A DNA stretch of 64,000 nucleotides from an uncultured Eubacteriales bacterium (GTDB taxonomy: Bacteria; Bacillota; Clostridia; Oscillospirales; Oscillospiraceae). The first letter of the stretch is position 1. The number at the start of each line of letters is the position of its first letter. Where the stretch lies: the NCBI GenBank assembly GCA_900319635.1, contig ONPF01000003.1, positions 62,001 through 126,000 of the forward strand, read 5' to 3'. Below the pieces are notes generated by a model that worked only from the letters and a program-made list of their open reading frames with translations, did not search any database and was not told the DNA's origin. The translations under genes were made by a program, and so were the position numbers. Shown here in pieces: positions 25,676 to 33,943 of the stretch.

Positions 25676-26935
25676 ATGGGAATTGAAAAATACAGGGAAG
25701 ACCCTCGTTTCCGGGGAATCGAAGCACTCTCTGCGAAAGCCTGGCTCTCCTCGCCGACCATGCACGGAGAAGAGCAATTCTATGTGGATGAGGCCATCCG
25801 CACCAACTGGGTCTCTACCATCGGCGCCAATATCAACGCGGTAGAGCGGGCCTTTGTCGAGAAAATCGGCCGCCCCTACGCGGTCGCGCTGGGCTGCGGC
25901 ACGGCGGCGCTGCATCTGGCCACCCGTCTGTGCGGTATCGAGCTCTACGGGGAGCCTGCCACGGGCCATGGCAGCCTGGAGGGACGCAAGGTCTTCTGTT
26001 CGGATATGACCTTCGACGCTACGGTGAACCCTGTCGCCTATGAAGGCGGCGAGGCCGTCTTTATCGACACGGAGCGGGACACCTGGAATATGGATCCCCG
26101 CGCGTTGGAGAAGGCTTTTGAGCTGTATCCGGACGTGAAGCTGGTCGTGATGGCGCATCTCTACGGCACCCCCGGCAAGATCGACGACCTGCGCGCTGTG
26201 TGCGCAAAGCACGGCGCCATGATCGTGGAGGATGCGGCGGAATCCCTGGGCGCTACCTACAAGGGCGTTCAGACCGGCTGCTTCGGCACCGAGAGCGTCA
26301 TCAGCTTTAACGGCAACAAGATTATAACCGGCTCTGCAGGCGGCATGCTCTTGACCGATACGGAGGAGAAGGCTGCCCGGGTGCGCAAGTGGAGCACCCA
26401 GTCGAGAGATCCGGCGCCCTGGTACCAGCACACGGAAATGGGCTATAATTACCGGATGAGCAACATCGTTGCCGGCGTCGTGCGCGGTCAGATCCCCCAT
26501 CTGGAGGAGCATATCGCCCAGAAGAAGGCGATCTACGAGCGCTATCGGGAGGGGCTGCGGGGCCTGCCCGTCACCATGAATCCCTATGACGCGGAAAACA
26601 GTGAGCCCAACTACTGGCTCAGCTGCCTGCTCCTTGACGAGGATGCCATGTGCTTCCAGGAGCGGGGCGATCTGCGTGCAGAGTACCGGACGGAGCCGGG
26701 CAAGAGCTGCCCCACGGAGATCCTGGAGGCGCTGGCCGCCTTCAACGCCGAGGGCAGACCCATCTGGAAGCCCATGCACATGCAGCCCATCTACCGCGGC
26801 CACGGCTTCGTGAGCCTGGGGGAGGACATGGGCGCCGACATCTTCCAGCGCGGCCTGTGCCTTCCCAGCGACAATAAAATGACGAAGGAACAGCAGGACA
26901 CGGTGATCGAGATCATCCGCCGCTGCTTTGACTGA
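25676..26935 (+). CDS. DegT/DnrJ/EryC1 aminotransferase for a 4-amino-4,6-dideoxy sugar nucleotide
   Basis: 419 residues; ATG 25676 preferred (AAAGAGGG eight bases upstream) over 25655. PLP fold type I sugar aminotransferase: LGCGTAALHLA, VEDAAESLGA and Schiff-base lysine Lys215 in FNGNKIITG. The opening WLSSPTMHGEEQFYV and the DMTFDATVNPV segment resemble aminotransferases that act on UDP-4-keto-6-deoxy-GlcNAc in PglE and Bacteroides WcfR or pneumococcal AATGal pathways. A stretch of about 12 residues (YGEPATGHGSLE) looks inserted after GIEL. It uses the product of the dehydratase upstream. No PglD-like acetyltransferase lies in the window, so the 4-amine may stay free. Confidence 0.9.
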   Translation: MGIEKYREDPRFRGIEALSAKAWLSSPTMHGEEQFYVDEAIRTNWVSTIGANINAVERAFVEKIGRPYAVALGCGTAALHLATRLCGIELYGEPATGHGSLEGRKVFCSDMTFDATVNPVAYEGGEAVFIDTERDTWNMDPRALEKAFELYPDVKLVVMAHLYGTPGKIDDLRAVCAKHGAMIVEDAAESLGATYKGVQTGCFGTESVISFNGNKIITGSAGGMLLTDTEEKAARVRKWSTQSRDPAPWYQHTEMGYNYRMSNIVAGVVRGQIPHLEEHIAQKKAIYERYREGLRGLPVTMNPYDAENSEPNYWLSCLLLDEDAMCFQERGDLRAEYRTEPGKSCPTEILEALAAFNAEGRPIWKPMHMQPIYRGHGFVSLGEDMGADIFQRGLCLPSDNKMTKEQQDTVIEIIRRCFD

Positions 26936-26945
26936 AGGGTGTAGA

Positions 26946-27605
26946 ATGGCAGAGGAGAATAACAAACATAAGCCCTATGGGCCCTATGAGAAGTATATCA
27001 AGCGTCCGCTGGACTGCGCCCTGGCCTGCACCGCTCTGGCGGTTTTGAGCCCGGTTTTCGGTGTGACGGCTCTTTTGGTGCGAACCAAGCTGGGCAGTCC
27101 CGTGCTGTTTCACCAGGAGCGCCCCGGGAAGAATGGGAAGATATTCCGGCTGTATAAGTTCCGCTCCATGACGGATGCAAGAGATGAAAACGGAGAGCTT
27201 CTCCCGGACGATGAACGACTGACCCGCTTTGGCCGCCTGCTGCGTTCCACCAGCCTGGATGAACTTCCGGAGCTGTGGAACATCGCGAAGGGGGACATGG
27301 CCATCGTTGGGCCGCGGCCGTTATTGTCGCAATACCTCCCCTTTTATACCGAAAGGGAGAGACACCGCCATGATGTTCGTCCGGGTTTAAGTGGGCTGGC
27401 GCAGGTGAACGGAAGGAACTTCGTTACGTGGGAGAAAAAGCTGACTCTGGATGTACAGTATGTGGATAAAATCACCTTTATAGGAGATACCAGTATTATA
27501 TTGCGTACAATTTTTCAAGTGTTGAAGAAGGAAGGCGTTGCACCGGATTCGGATACGGCGGAAACCTATCTGGATCGTGAGCGCAGCGCAGAACACGGAG
27601 TTTAA
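26946..27605 (+). CDS. PglC-type undecaprenyl-phosphate phosphoglycosyl transferase
   Basis: 219-residue small monotopic transferase that puts the first sugar-1-phosphate on undecaprenyl phosphate. Typical pattern: basic YEKYIKRPLD, one re-entrant membrane helix (about residues 24-46), QERPGKNGKIFRLYKFRSM, catalytic Asp105-Glu106 (SLDELPEL), GPRPLL and VRPGLSGLAQVNGRN. It resembles C. jejuni PglC along the whole length, which acts on a UDP-2,4-diamino-trideoxy sugar and fits the two enzymes before it. ATG 26946 follows AAGGGTG. GC content begins to fall in its second half. Confidence 0.93.
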   Translation: MAEENNKHKPYGPYEKYIKRPLDCALACTALAVLSPVFGVTALLVRTKLGSPVLFHQERPGKNGKIFRLYKFRSMTDARDENGELLPDDERLTRFGRLLRSTSLDELPELWNIAKGDMAIVGPRPLLSQYLPFYTERERHRHDVRPGLSGLAQVNGRNFVTWEKKLTLDVQYVDKITFIGDTSIILRTIFQVLKKEGVAPDSDTAETYLDRERSAEHGV

Positions 27606-27609
27606 GCGG

Positions 27610-28773
27610 ATGGAAACACCGTATTTCTTGCTGAAGGAAGAGCTACTCTCGCAGAATATTGCCGGATTTCAGGGTGCGCTACGAGAGATCTGGCCCAATT
27701 CGATTCTTGCGTATTCCGTAAAAACAAATTCCCTCCCCTGGATTCTTCGGTGGATGGATGCACATGGGGTATATGCGGAGGTAGTCTCTGACGAGGAATA
27801 TGATCTGGCCATGCTTTCCGGGTACACAGAAGATCACCTCGTGTTTAACGGCCCCATTAAAGGACTGAAAAAAATTAGAAGTGCACTGCATCAGGGAGGA
27901 ATTGTCAACATTGACTCTGAGAAGGAACTGCTCTATCTATCCGCAGAAAAGCCAACATGCAGAGGCGTGCTTGGAATTCGGGTGAATGTGAATCCCGCAC
28001 TTTTCTCGGAAAAGGATGTGGGCTATCAGGAGGACGGATTCCGTTTTGGCTTTTCGGAGGAGAACGGAGAATTGGCCCGTGCACTGGACTCGCTGGAAGA
28101 AGCTTACCAGACCCGGTCCTTCGGCTTGCATTTGCATGTGAATTCTGTCACCCGTTCCGTTGATGTTTATCGTGCCATCGCCCGCTTCGCCGCAGCGCTG
28201 GTGCAAAAATATCGGCTTACGCCAAGCTTTGTGGATATAGGAGGCGGCTTTTTCGGCGGTGTCCCCGGAAAGGCGACTCCGAAGGAATACCTGGAGGCAA
28301 TCAAAAGCGAGTTGGTGCCTGTGGTAGATCCCTTGATTACAAAGCTGATTTTGGAGCCTGGCTCTGCCGCCGTGGGATCCTGTTTTGAATTGCATACGAC
28401 CGTGCTGGATGTGAAAGATACAGCCAGAGCCCGGATAGTGACAACAGACGGCAGCAGAATTCATATTGATCCGCTCTGGATCAAAAAAAGATATCTCTAC
28501 ACATTGGAGACGGAAGGAAAGCGCTGCCCCAGACAGGTCATTTGCGGATATACCTGTATGGACCATGATCGTCTTATGATACTGGAGGACGAGCCGGAAC
28601 TTTCACCAGGGGATCATATCGTATACGCAAGAGTTGGAAACTATACCGTTACCTTTGGCGGACCCTTTATCCGCTATCTGCCGCCTGTGTATGTGCAAAT
28701 CGGCGTCCAGACCAGGCTGATCCGCAGAAGGATGGATGTCGAGGATTATTATAGATTGGAGTTCGTGGAATGA
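27610..28773 (+). CDS. Fold-type III PLP decarboxylase (ornithine/DAP decarboxylase family)
   Basis: 387 residues. TIM-barrel plus beta-domain enzyme: Schiff-base Lys38 (YSVKTN), His in LHLHVNS, Gly loop GGGFFGG, EPGSA, and the decarboxylase-type Cys316-xxx-Asp320 (GYTCMDHDRL), which racemases of the same fold lack. The substrate is not evident; family members act on diaminopimelate, ornithine, arginine or carrier-bound glutamate (BtrK). The stop overlaps the next ATG by four bases (ATGA), tying it to an ATP-grasp ligase. In a polysaccharide locus this suggests making an amine that is then coupled. A free-standing lysine or polyamine role seems less likely here. Confidence 0.85.
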   Translation: METPYFLLKEELLSQNIAGFQGALREIWPNSILAYSVKTNSLPWILRWMDAHGVYAEVVSDEEYDLAMLSGYTEDHLVFNGPIKGLKKIRSALHQGGIVNIDSEKELLYLSAEKPTCRGVLGIRVNVNPALFSEKDVGYQEDGFRFGFSEENGELARALDSLEEAYQTRSFGLHLHVNSVTRSVDVYRAIARFAAALVQKYRLTPSFVDIGGGFFGGVPGKATPKEYLEAIKSELVPVVDPLITKLILEPGSAAVGSCFELHTTVLDVKDTARARIVTTDGSRIHIDPLWIKKRYLYTLETEGKRCPRQVICGYTCMDHDRLMILEDEPELSPGDHIVYARVGNYTVTFGGPFIRYLPPVYVQIGVQTRLIRRRMDVEDYYRLEFVE

Positions 28774-29759
28774 ATTGTCTGATGTGCAGTGTGGGCCGCC
28801 GCTGTGAGCTGTTGAAGGATTTCCGGGCCTCAATGGAACCGGGCTCCCGCATCGTGGCTACTGACAACAGCCCATATGCTCCTGCGCTGTATTTTGCCGA
28901 CAAGAGGATTCTTGTCCCCCGGATTGATGCGCTGGAATATATTGACATGTTGCTGGAGATCTGCCGGCAGGAAAAGATCCAGATGGTGACAACGCTGATC
29001 GATCCGGAAATCATGATTCTGGCGGAAAACCGGGAAAAATTTGAAGCCCTTGGCGTGCAGGTGCTTGCGCCGTATGCGTGGACGGCGAGACTCTGCTTCA
29101 ATAAGTACGAAATGTTTCGATTCTTGATGGAAAAAGGGATTCGGACGCCCAAAACCTGGGGGAGCTATGAGGAGACAGCGAATGCAATTCAAAAGGGAGA
29201 GCAGTGTCTTCCCGTTTTTGTGAAGCCGCGTACCGGCAGCGGCAGTGTGGGGGCCCGCAAGGTGTATGATCTGGAATCCCTTCGAGCCGCGTTTGAACAG
29301 GATCCCACTCTGATCGCGCAAGAGCTGATGACTGGGGAGGGGGCCTTTGACCTGGATGCGGATGTGTATGTGGATACGATAAGTCACAAGCCTGTTGCGA
29401 TCTTTTCCAAGAGAAAACTCTCTACGACCATCGGAGGAGCGAATAAAACGGTTTCCTTTAAGGATGAGAAGCTGTTTCACTTTGCCAGAGACGCGCTGCG
29501 GCACTTTGATTTTAACGGCCCGTTGGATGTGGATTTCTTCTACAAGGACGGTGAGTACTATCTTTCTGAAATCAATCCACGCTTCGGCGGAGCCTATCTC
29601 CATGCCTATGGAGCAGGCGTGGATTTTATTAAGATGATCGAAAAAAACCTTGTGGGAGAGGTGAACGAATGCCAGATCGGCAACTATGAAGAAGGCGTTG
29701 TGATGATGATGTATGACAGCGTTGTGATTCAGAAGGAAGAGGACCTGGCAAGGGCATGA
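28770..29759 (+). CDS. ATP-grasp ligase (carbamoyl-phosphate-synthase-like), first copy
   Basis: 329 residues. N-terminal Rossmann-like half (VATDNSPYAPALYFAD, TLIDPEIMILAENREKFE), then the ATP-grasp core: lysine-containing VFVKPRTGSGSVGARKV, acidic AQELMTGEGAFDLDADVY and the metal site LDVDF...LSEINPRFGG. Enzymes of this type form an acyl phosphate and join it to an amine or thiol. It starts in the stop codon of the decarboxylase, so both are probably made together. The acceptor is unknown; a uronic acid carboxyl or an amino acid is a reasonable guess. Confidence 0.85.
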   Translation: MNCLMCSVGRRCELLKDFRASMEPGSRIVATDNSPYAPALYFADKRILVPRIDALEYIDMLLEICRQEKIQMVTTLIDPEIMILAENREKFEALGVQVLAPYAWTARLCFNKYEMFRFLMEKGIRTPKTWGSYEETANAIQKGEQCLPVFVKPRTGSGSVGARKVYDLESLRAAFEQDPTLIAQELMTGEGAFDLDADVYVDTISHKPVAIFSKRKLSTTIGGANKTVSFKDEKLFHFARDALRHFDFNGPLDVDFFYKDGEYYLSEINPRFGGAYLHAYGAGVDFIKMIEKNLVGEVNECQIGNYEEGVVMMMYDSVVIQKEEDLARA

Positions 29760-29769
29760 GGAAAGTAAT

Positions 29770-30858
29770 ATGCGGATCTTGATTTTGTCCAACAGCGACA
29801 GTGGCCTGTATCAGTTCCGGAAAGAGCTGATCCGGGATCTAAGCGCATCTCATACCGTCATTTGCAGCGTTCCGAATGCCGACGGTTTTCTCGGAAAGCT
29901 GGAAGAATTGGGCTGCACCTGCGTAGAGACAGATTTTAACCGACGGGGGACAAATCCTGTTTCAGAGCTGAAACTGTTTGCGCTTTACAAAAAGCTGATC
30001 CATAAGCATAAGCCCGATATCGTTTTTACTTACACCATCAAGCCCAATGTTTACGGCGGCATGGCCTGTGCTTCGCTGGGGGTCCCCTATGTGGCGAATA
30101 TTACTGGACTTGGCACCGCGGTGGAGAATGGCGGAATGATGCAGATAATTACCCTGGCACTCTATCGGCTTGGGCTGAGGAAGGCGCAGAAGGTCTTTTT
30201 TCAGAACACGTCGAACCGGGATTTTATGCTGCGGCACCATGTGATTCGAGGCCAGTACGATTTGCTGCCGGGTTCCGGCGTGAATCTGGAGGGCTTTCCT
30301 GTTTTGCCTTTTCCCGCCGGCGAGACTGTGGATTTTGTCTTTATTGCCCGCATCCGGAAGGAGAAGGGAATCGACCAGTACCTGGAGGCTGCAGAGGCAA
30401 TTCGAGCCCGTTATCCGCAGACCCGATTCCATATCTGCGGCGGCTGTGAGGAAGATTATCGCAATCGGTTGGAGGATCTACAGGAAAAGGGCGTGATCTG
30501 CTATCACGGCGAAGTTGATAATATCCGTCAGATCCATGCCATCTCCCAATGCACGGTCCATCCGACCTATTATCCCGAGGGAATGTCAAACGTCCTGCTG
30601 GAGAGCTGCGCCTGCGGCCGCCCGATCATCACCACAGACCGACCGGGCTGCCGGGAGATCGTAGAGGACGGAATCAACGGCTTTGTGGTTCGGCAAAAGG
30701 ACAGCGCCGATCTGATTGCCAAGATCGAGCGATTCCTCGCTCTGGAGCCAGAACGCCGGCGGCAGATGGGACTTGCCGGTCGGGCCAAGGTGGAGCGGGA
30801 GTTTGACCGGAAGATCGTGATTGAAAAATATATGGGAGAACTGCCCCATGGACTATAA
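29770..30858 (+). CDS. GT4-family glycosyltransferase (PglA-like)
   Basis: 362 residues, GT-B fold. N-terminal MRILILSNSDSGLYQFRKEL and IFTYTIKPNVYGG acceptor half; donor half with VFIARIRKEKGI and the ExxxxxxxE-type segment EGMSNVLLESCACGRPIIT. In PglC-type systems a GT4 enzyme adds the second sugar, and this gene is the only clear glycosyltransferase in the locus. Its last 11 bases overlap the next gene. Few transferases for such a long locus implies a short repeat unit, or that further transferases lie outside the window. Confidence 0.88.
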   Translation: MRILILSNSDSGLYQFRKELIRDLSASHTVICSVPNADGFLGKLEELGCTCVETDFNRRGTNPVSELKLFALYKKLIHKHKPDIVFTYTIKPNVYGGMACASLGVPYVANITGLGTAVENGGMMQIITLALYRLGLRKAQKVFFQNTSNRDFMLRHHVIRGQYDLLPGSGVNLEGFPVLPFPAGETVDFVFIARIRKEKGIDQYLEAAEAIRARYPQTRFHICGGCEEDYRNRLEDLQEKGVICYHGEVDNIRQIHAISQCTVHPTYYPEGMSNVLLESCACGRPIITTDRPGCREIVEDGINGFVVRQKDSADLIAKIERFLALEPERRRQMGLAGRAKVEREFDRKIVIEKYMGELPHGL

Positions 30859-31747
30859 AAAAATCATCCGCTCCCCGGCTGCGCGTCAGAGAATCCTCGG
30901 CCTGCTGCGTTTCGTGCCGGATGTGCCGATGCTGAAGCTCCAGTACCGGATCAAAACCGGTCGCAGCCTGGAATTGAAAAAGCCCCGCCGTTTTACAGAG
31001 AAGTTGCAGTGGTACAAGCTCTATTACCACAATCCGCTTTTGCATCTATGCGCGGACAAATACGCCGTGCGCACGTATGTAGAGCGCAAGGGCCTGGGCG
31101 AGCTTCTGGTGAGGCTGTATGCCCGGTACGACAATGTGGATCAGGTGGATTGGCGCGACCTTCCGCAGCGTTTTGTTATCAAAACCACCAATGGCGGCGG
31201 AGGGCTGAACGTGATCGTCTGCCCCGATAAGGCTGCGCTGAATCTGGACGAGGCACAGGAAAAGCTCCGCTGCGAGAAGTCCAAGCCCAGGGACGGCGGC
31301 CGAGAGTGGGCTTATTATGGCCTGGAACCCGGCATTATTGTGGAGGAACTGCTGGAAAACAAGGAAGACCCTGAGGCAGGAATCCACGACTATAAGTTTT
31401 TCTGTTATGACGGGAAGCCGCAGTTTATTGTTGTGGATACAGACCGCTATACGGGGCATAAGCGAAATTTTTATGATACAGAGTGGAATGATCTGCATAT
31501 CGTCAGCGATTGTCCGCCCTGCAGCAGGGAGCTTCCCCGACCGGACACCCTTGCGGAGATGCTTCATGCCGCTGCGGTTCTCTCGGAGGACTTTCCCTTT
31601 GTGCGCGTAGATCTCTACAGCGTAAACGGGAAGGTGTATTTCGGAGAACTGACCTTCTATCCCTGGAGCGGATATGTGCAGTTCCAGCCGGATGAAGCAG
31701 ATTACCTTCTTGGAAAAGACTTTCCGTTGAAATCATTTGAAGGATAG
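30848..31747 (+). CDS. TupA-like ATP-grasp protein
   Basis: 299 residues from ATG 30848. Opens with LKLQYRIKTGRSLELKKP-RRFTEKLQWYKLYY, then CADKYAVRTYV, FVIKTTNGGGG and a C-terminal VRVDLYSVNGKVYFGELTFYP, all marks of the ATPgrasp_TupA family. The namesake TupA is required for teichuronopeptide, a glucuronate-glutamate polymer of an alkaliphilic Bacillus. Family members are often annotated as glycosyltransferases, but the fold is an ATP-grasp ligase. With UDP-glucuronate made downstream, amide bonding of an amino compound to a uronic acid is plausible. Confidence 0.85.
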   Translation: MDYKKIIRSPAARQRILGLLRFVPDVPMLKLQYRIKTGRSLELKKPRRFTEKLQWYKLYYHNPLLHLCADKYAVRTYVERKGLGELLVRLYARYDNVDQVDWRDLPQRFVIKTTNGGGGLNVIVCPDKAALNLDEAQEKLRCEKSKPRDGGREWAYYGLEPGIIVEELLENKEDPEAGIHDYKFFCYDGKPQFIVVDTDRYTGHKRNFYDTEWNDLHIVSDCPPCSRELPRPDTLAEMLHAAAVLSEDFPFVRVDLYSVNGKVYFGELTFYPWSGYVQFQPDEADYLLGKDFPLKSFEG

Positions 31748-31751
31748 TAGG

Positions 31752-32942
31752 ATGCCGCGAATGCCGATGCAAGACCAACACAATAGAATACGCGCCTGGG
31801 ACTGGCTGCTGATTCTCGGACTGACATTGGCCCCCATGACCGGTCTGCGAATCTGGAAGATCGGCCCTGCAGAGTTGCTGGTGCTGGTATGGTGTCTGCG
31901 CTATCTTCCCAGAAGGAGAGTTCCCAACGGCGCGCTTATGCGCTTTTTCCTGCTGTTTTACGGCGCTATGGCGATCGGAACCATGATGGGCCTGTTTTTG
32001 ACGCCGGAAGAGACAGATCTTTCCGACTGGCCTACCTGGCTGTACCTGATGCTCGTTTCCCTGTGCATGTATCAGGGCTTGCGAAATAACGAGCTTGTCT
32101 ATAACGAGAAGCTCCTGACCCGCTTTGCCACGCTGGCGACGCTGCTGCAGCTGCTACTGTACATCATGGCCGAATCAGGGGTTCGGACGGTCTTCGGCGC
32201 GCCACTCTGGTTCTACTATCGTTATTCCGGCGGAGGCACCAACCCGCATCAGGTGGCGGTGATGATGTGCGGTCTGACCTTTGTGTTCGCCCGGGAAATC
32301 CTGAACAAACGTCATCTGTTGTGGAATCTGCTGCTGTTGATCGGCAGCATCACGGTCCTGCTGGCTACCCAGTCCTCCACCGGCGTGATGGCTTTGGCGA
32401 TGGGTCTGTTCCTGGAGTTTCTGGTATATATCAACCGCATGGCGGGTGGACGGCGTGGCCGGGTTTTCTTGATCTTGTTAGAGGGGCTTGTCTGTACGCT
32501 TCTGATGCTGGTCCTCTATCGACTGCTTTATTCCTATGCATACACCTGGATCTCTAACGATTCCAATGGCCTAGGTCGGCTGGAGATCTTTGCCAATATC
32601 AAAACGACTTTTGAAAAGGATCCGTTTTTCGGCCTCGGCCCTGGAATGCATTCCACATCCGGAGGCCGCCTGATTGAGTACCACAACACGTATCTGGAGA
32701 TCTTGGCGGCTTCCGGCATGGTAGGGGCGATCGCGTTTTTGATTTTTACGATTCGCTTGTTGCAAAAAATCACCAGGGACACCACCTTCCTTCCCGCTAT
32801 CGCCGCCATGTATGCCTATGGCTTTGCAGGATTTGCCATGCGAAGACTGGTGTATTGGGGCATTGTCGTGTTCGTGCTCGTGATCTGCGAACAGATCAGG
32901 AAGAACACCTATATTGCGTATCATGCGAGGGAACCGGTATGA
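31752..32942 (+). CDS. O-antigen polymerase/ligase-like membrane protein (Wzy type)
   Basis: 396 residues, about ten transmembrane helices, and one larger loop between about residues 265 and 330 containing LGRLEIFANIKTTFEKDPFFGLGPGMH and EYHNTYLEIL, the pattern of the O-antigen ligase/polymerase family. Expected to link lipid-carried repeat units outside the membrane. ATG 31752 has AAGGA eight bases upstream. The stop TGA overlaps the next ATG (ATGA). Confidence 0.85.
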   Translation: MPRMPMQDQHNRIRAWDWLLILGLTLAPMTGLRIWKIGPAELLVLVWCLRYLPRRRVPNGALMRFFLLFYGAMAIGTMMGLFLTPEETDLSDWPTWLYLMLVSLCMYQGLRNNELVYNEKLLTRFATLATLLQLLLYIMAESGVRTVFGAPLWFYYRYSGGGTNPHQVAVMMCGLTFVFAREILNKRHLLWNLLLLIGSITVLLATQSSTGVMALAMGLFLEFLVYINRMAGGRRGRVFLILLEGLVCTLLMLVLYRLLYSYAYTWISNDSNGLGRLEIFANIKTTFEKDPFFGLGPGMHSTSGGRLIEYHNTYLEILAASGMVGAIAFLIFTIRLLQKITRDTTFLPAIAAMYAYGFAGFAMRRLVYWGIVVFVLVICEQIRKNTYIAYHAREPV

Positions 32943-33931
32943 AAAAATACTATGAGGAAGTGGATATCCTCAGGGGAATTGCCATCATCCTGGTTCTGCT
33001 GGGACATTCGATCATTGTGTTTCCCGTGAATCTGAATGATATTCCCTGGTGCGGAACCCTGCATGATTTAGCAAGCTCGGTGCACCTTCCGCTGTTCTTC
33101 CTGTCTTCCGGCTTCTGCTTTTCCTACAGAGGTTATCCCGACTTGCTGCGCAGAAAGACGCCCAGGCTTTTGATCCCATATCTGGTTTTCACGACGCTGA
33201 ATTTGGCGGCTGAATTACTTCTGCCTACCCTGGTGAACGAACCAAAGCCTCTGGGGGAGCTGCTGCTGAATTATGTGACCGGCGGCGCGGAATGGTTCCT
33301 GTATACCCTGATGATCGTCTTCCTCCTGTTCCCCTTGCTGATTATGCTGGGGAAGAGGAAAGGAGGCACCGCTGCAGCGTGCATGTTCCTTTTGGGCCTG
33401 TATCTCTATCCTGCGTGGCCTGTTGTCTGCAATCTGGACCGGCTTGCAAAGTATTTTCTGTACTTTGCTGCCGGGTATGTGATCCGGACAAACAAGGAGA
33501 GCGGGGGAAAACTGTACTTTTCCGTGGAAAAGAGAATCGGCCGTCCGCTCCTGAGCCTTGCTGCCTTTCTGCTTTGGATCGGCTGGTTTTTTGTGACTCG
33601 CCTTATCACAATCCCGGTTTTGGGCCGTGCTTCCGCATTGGCGACGGCCTGCTGCGGAATGATTTTTTGGCTGACCCTTGCGCTTGCGCTGTCCGGCACG
33701 AAGCATGGACACAGACTGGCGGAGGTCGGTAAGTATTCTCTGCAGCTCTATCTGTTTAACGGGTATTTGCTCACTGTTTCCAGAACGGTGCTGGTAAATA
33801 TCCTTGGCGTGACTTCGCCGCTCCTGATCATTTTCGGAAATCTGCTTGTGATACTGGGAATCTCGTATTTGCTCATCCGAACCGTTGTGGCGAAGGTAAA
33901 ACTGTTACGATTCTTGACCGGTATAATATGA
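32939..33931 (+). CDS. Acyltransferase family 3 membrane protein
   Basis: 330 residues, about ten transmembrane helices. N-terminal DILRGIAIILVLLGHS contains the conserved Arg and catalytic His of acyltransferase-3 enzymes, and FFLSSGFCFS follows as in OafA-like and WecH-like members. Likely adds an acetyl or similar group to a sugar or polyol of the polymer at the membrane. Translationally coupled to the Wzy-like gene by ATGA. Confidence 0.87.
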   Translation: MKKYYEEVDILRGIAIILVLLGHSIIVFPVNLNDIPWCGTLHDLASSVHLPLFFLSSGFCFSYRGYPDLLRRKTPRLLIPYLVFTTLNLAAELLLPTLVNEPKPLGELLLNYVTGGAEWFLYTLMIVFLLFPLLIMLGKRKGGTAAACMFLLGLYLYPAWPVVCNLDRLAKYFLYFAAGYVIRTNKESGGKLYFSVEKRIGRPLLSLAAFLLWIGWFFVTRLITIPVLGRASALATACCGMIFWLTLALALSGTKHGHRLAEVGKYSLQLYLFNGYLLTVSRTVLVNILGVTSPLLIIFGNLLVILGISYLLIRTVVAKVKLLRFLTGII

Positions 33932-33943
33932 AAGAATAAAAGA

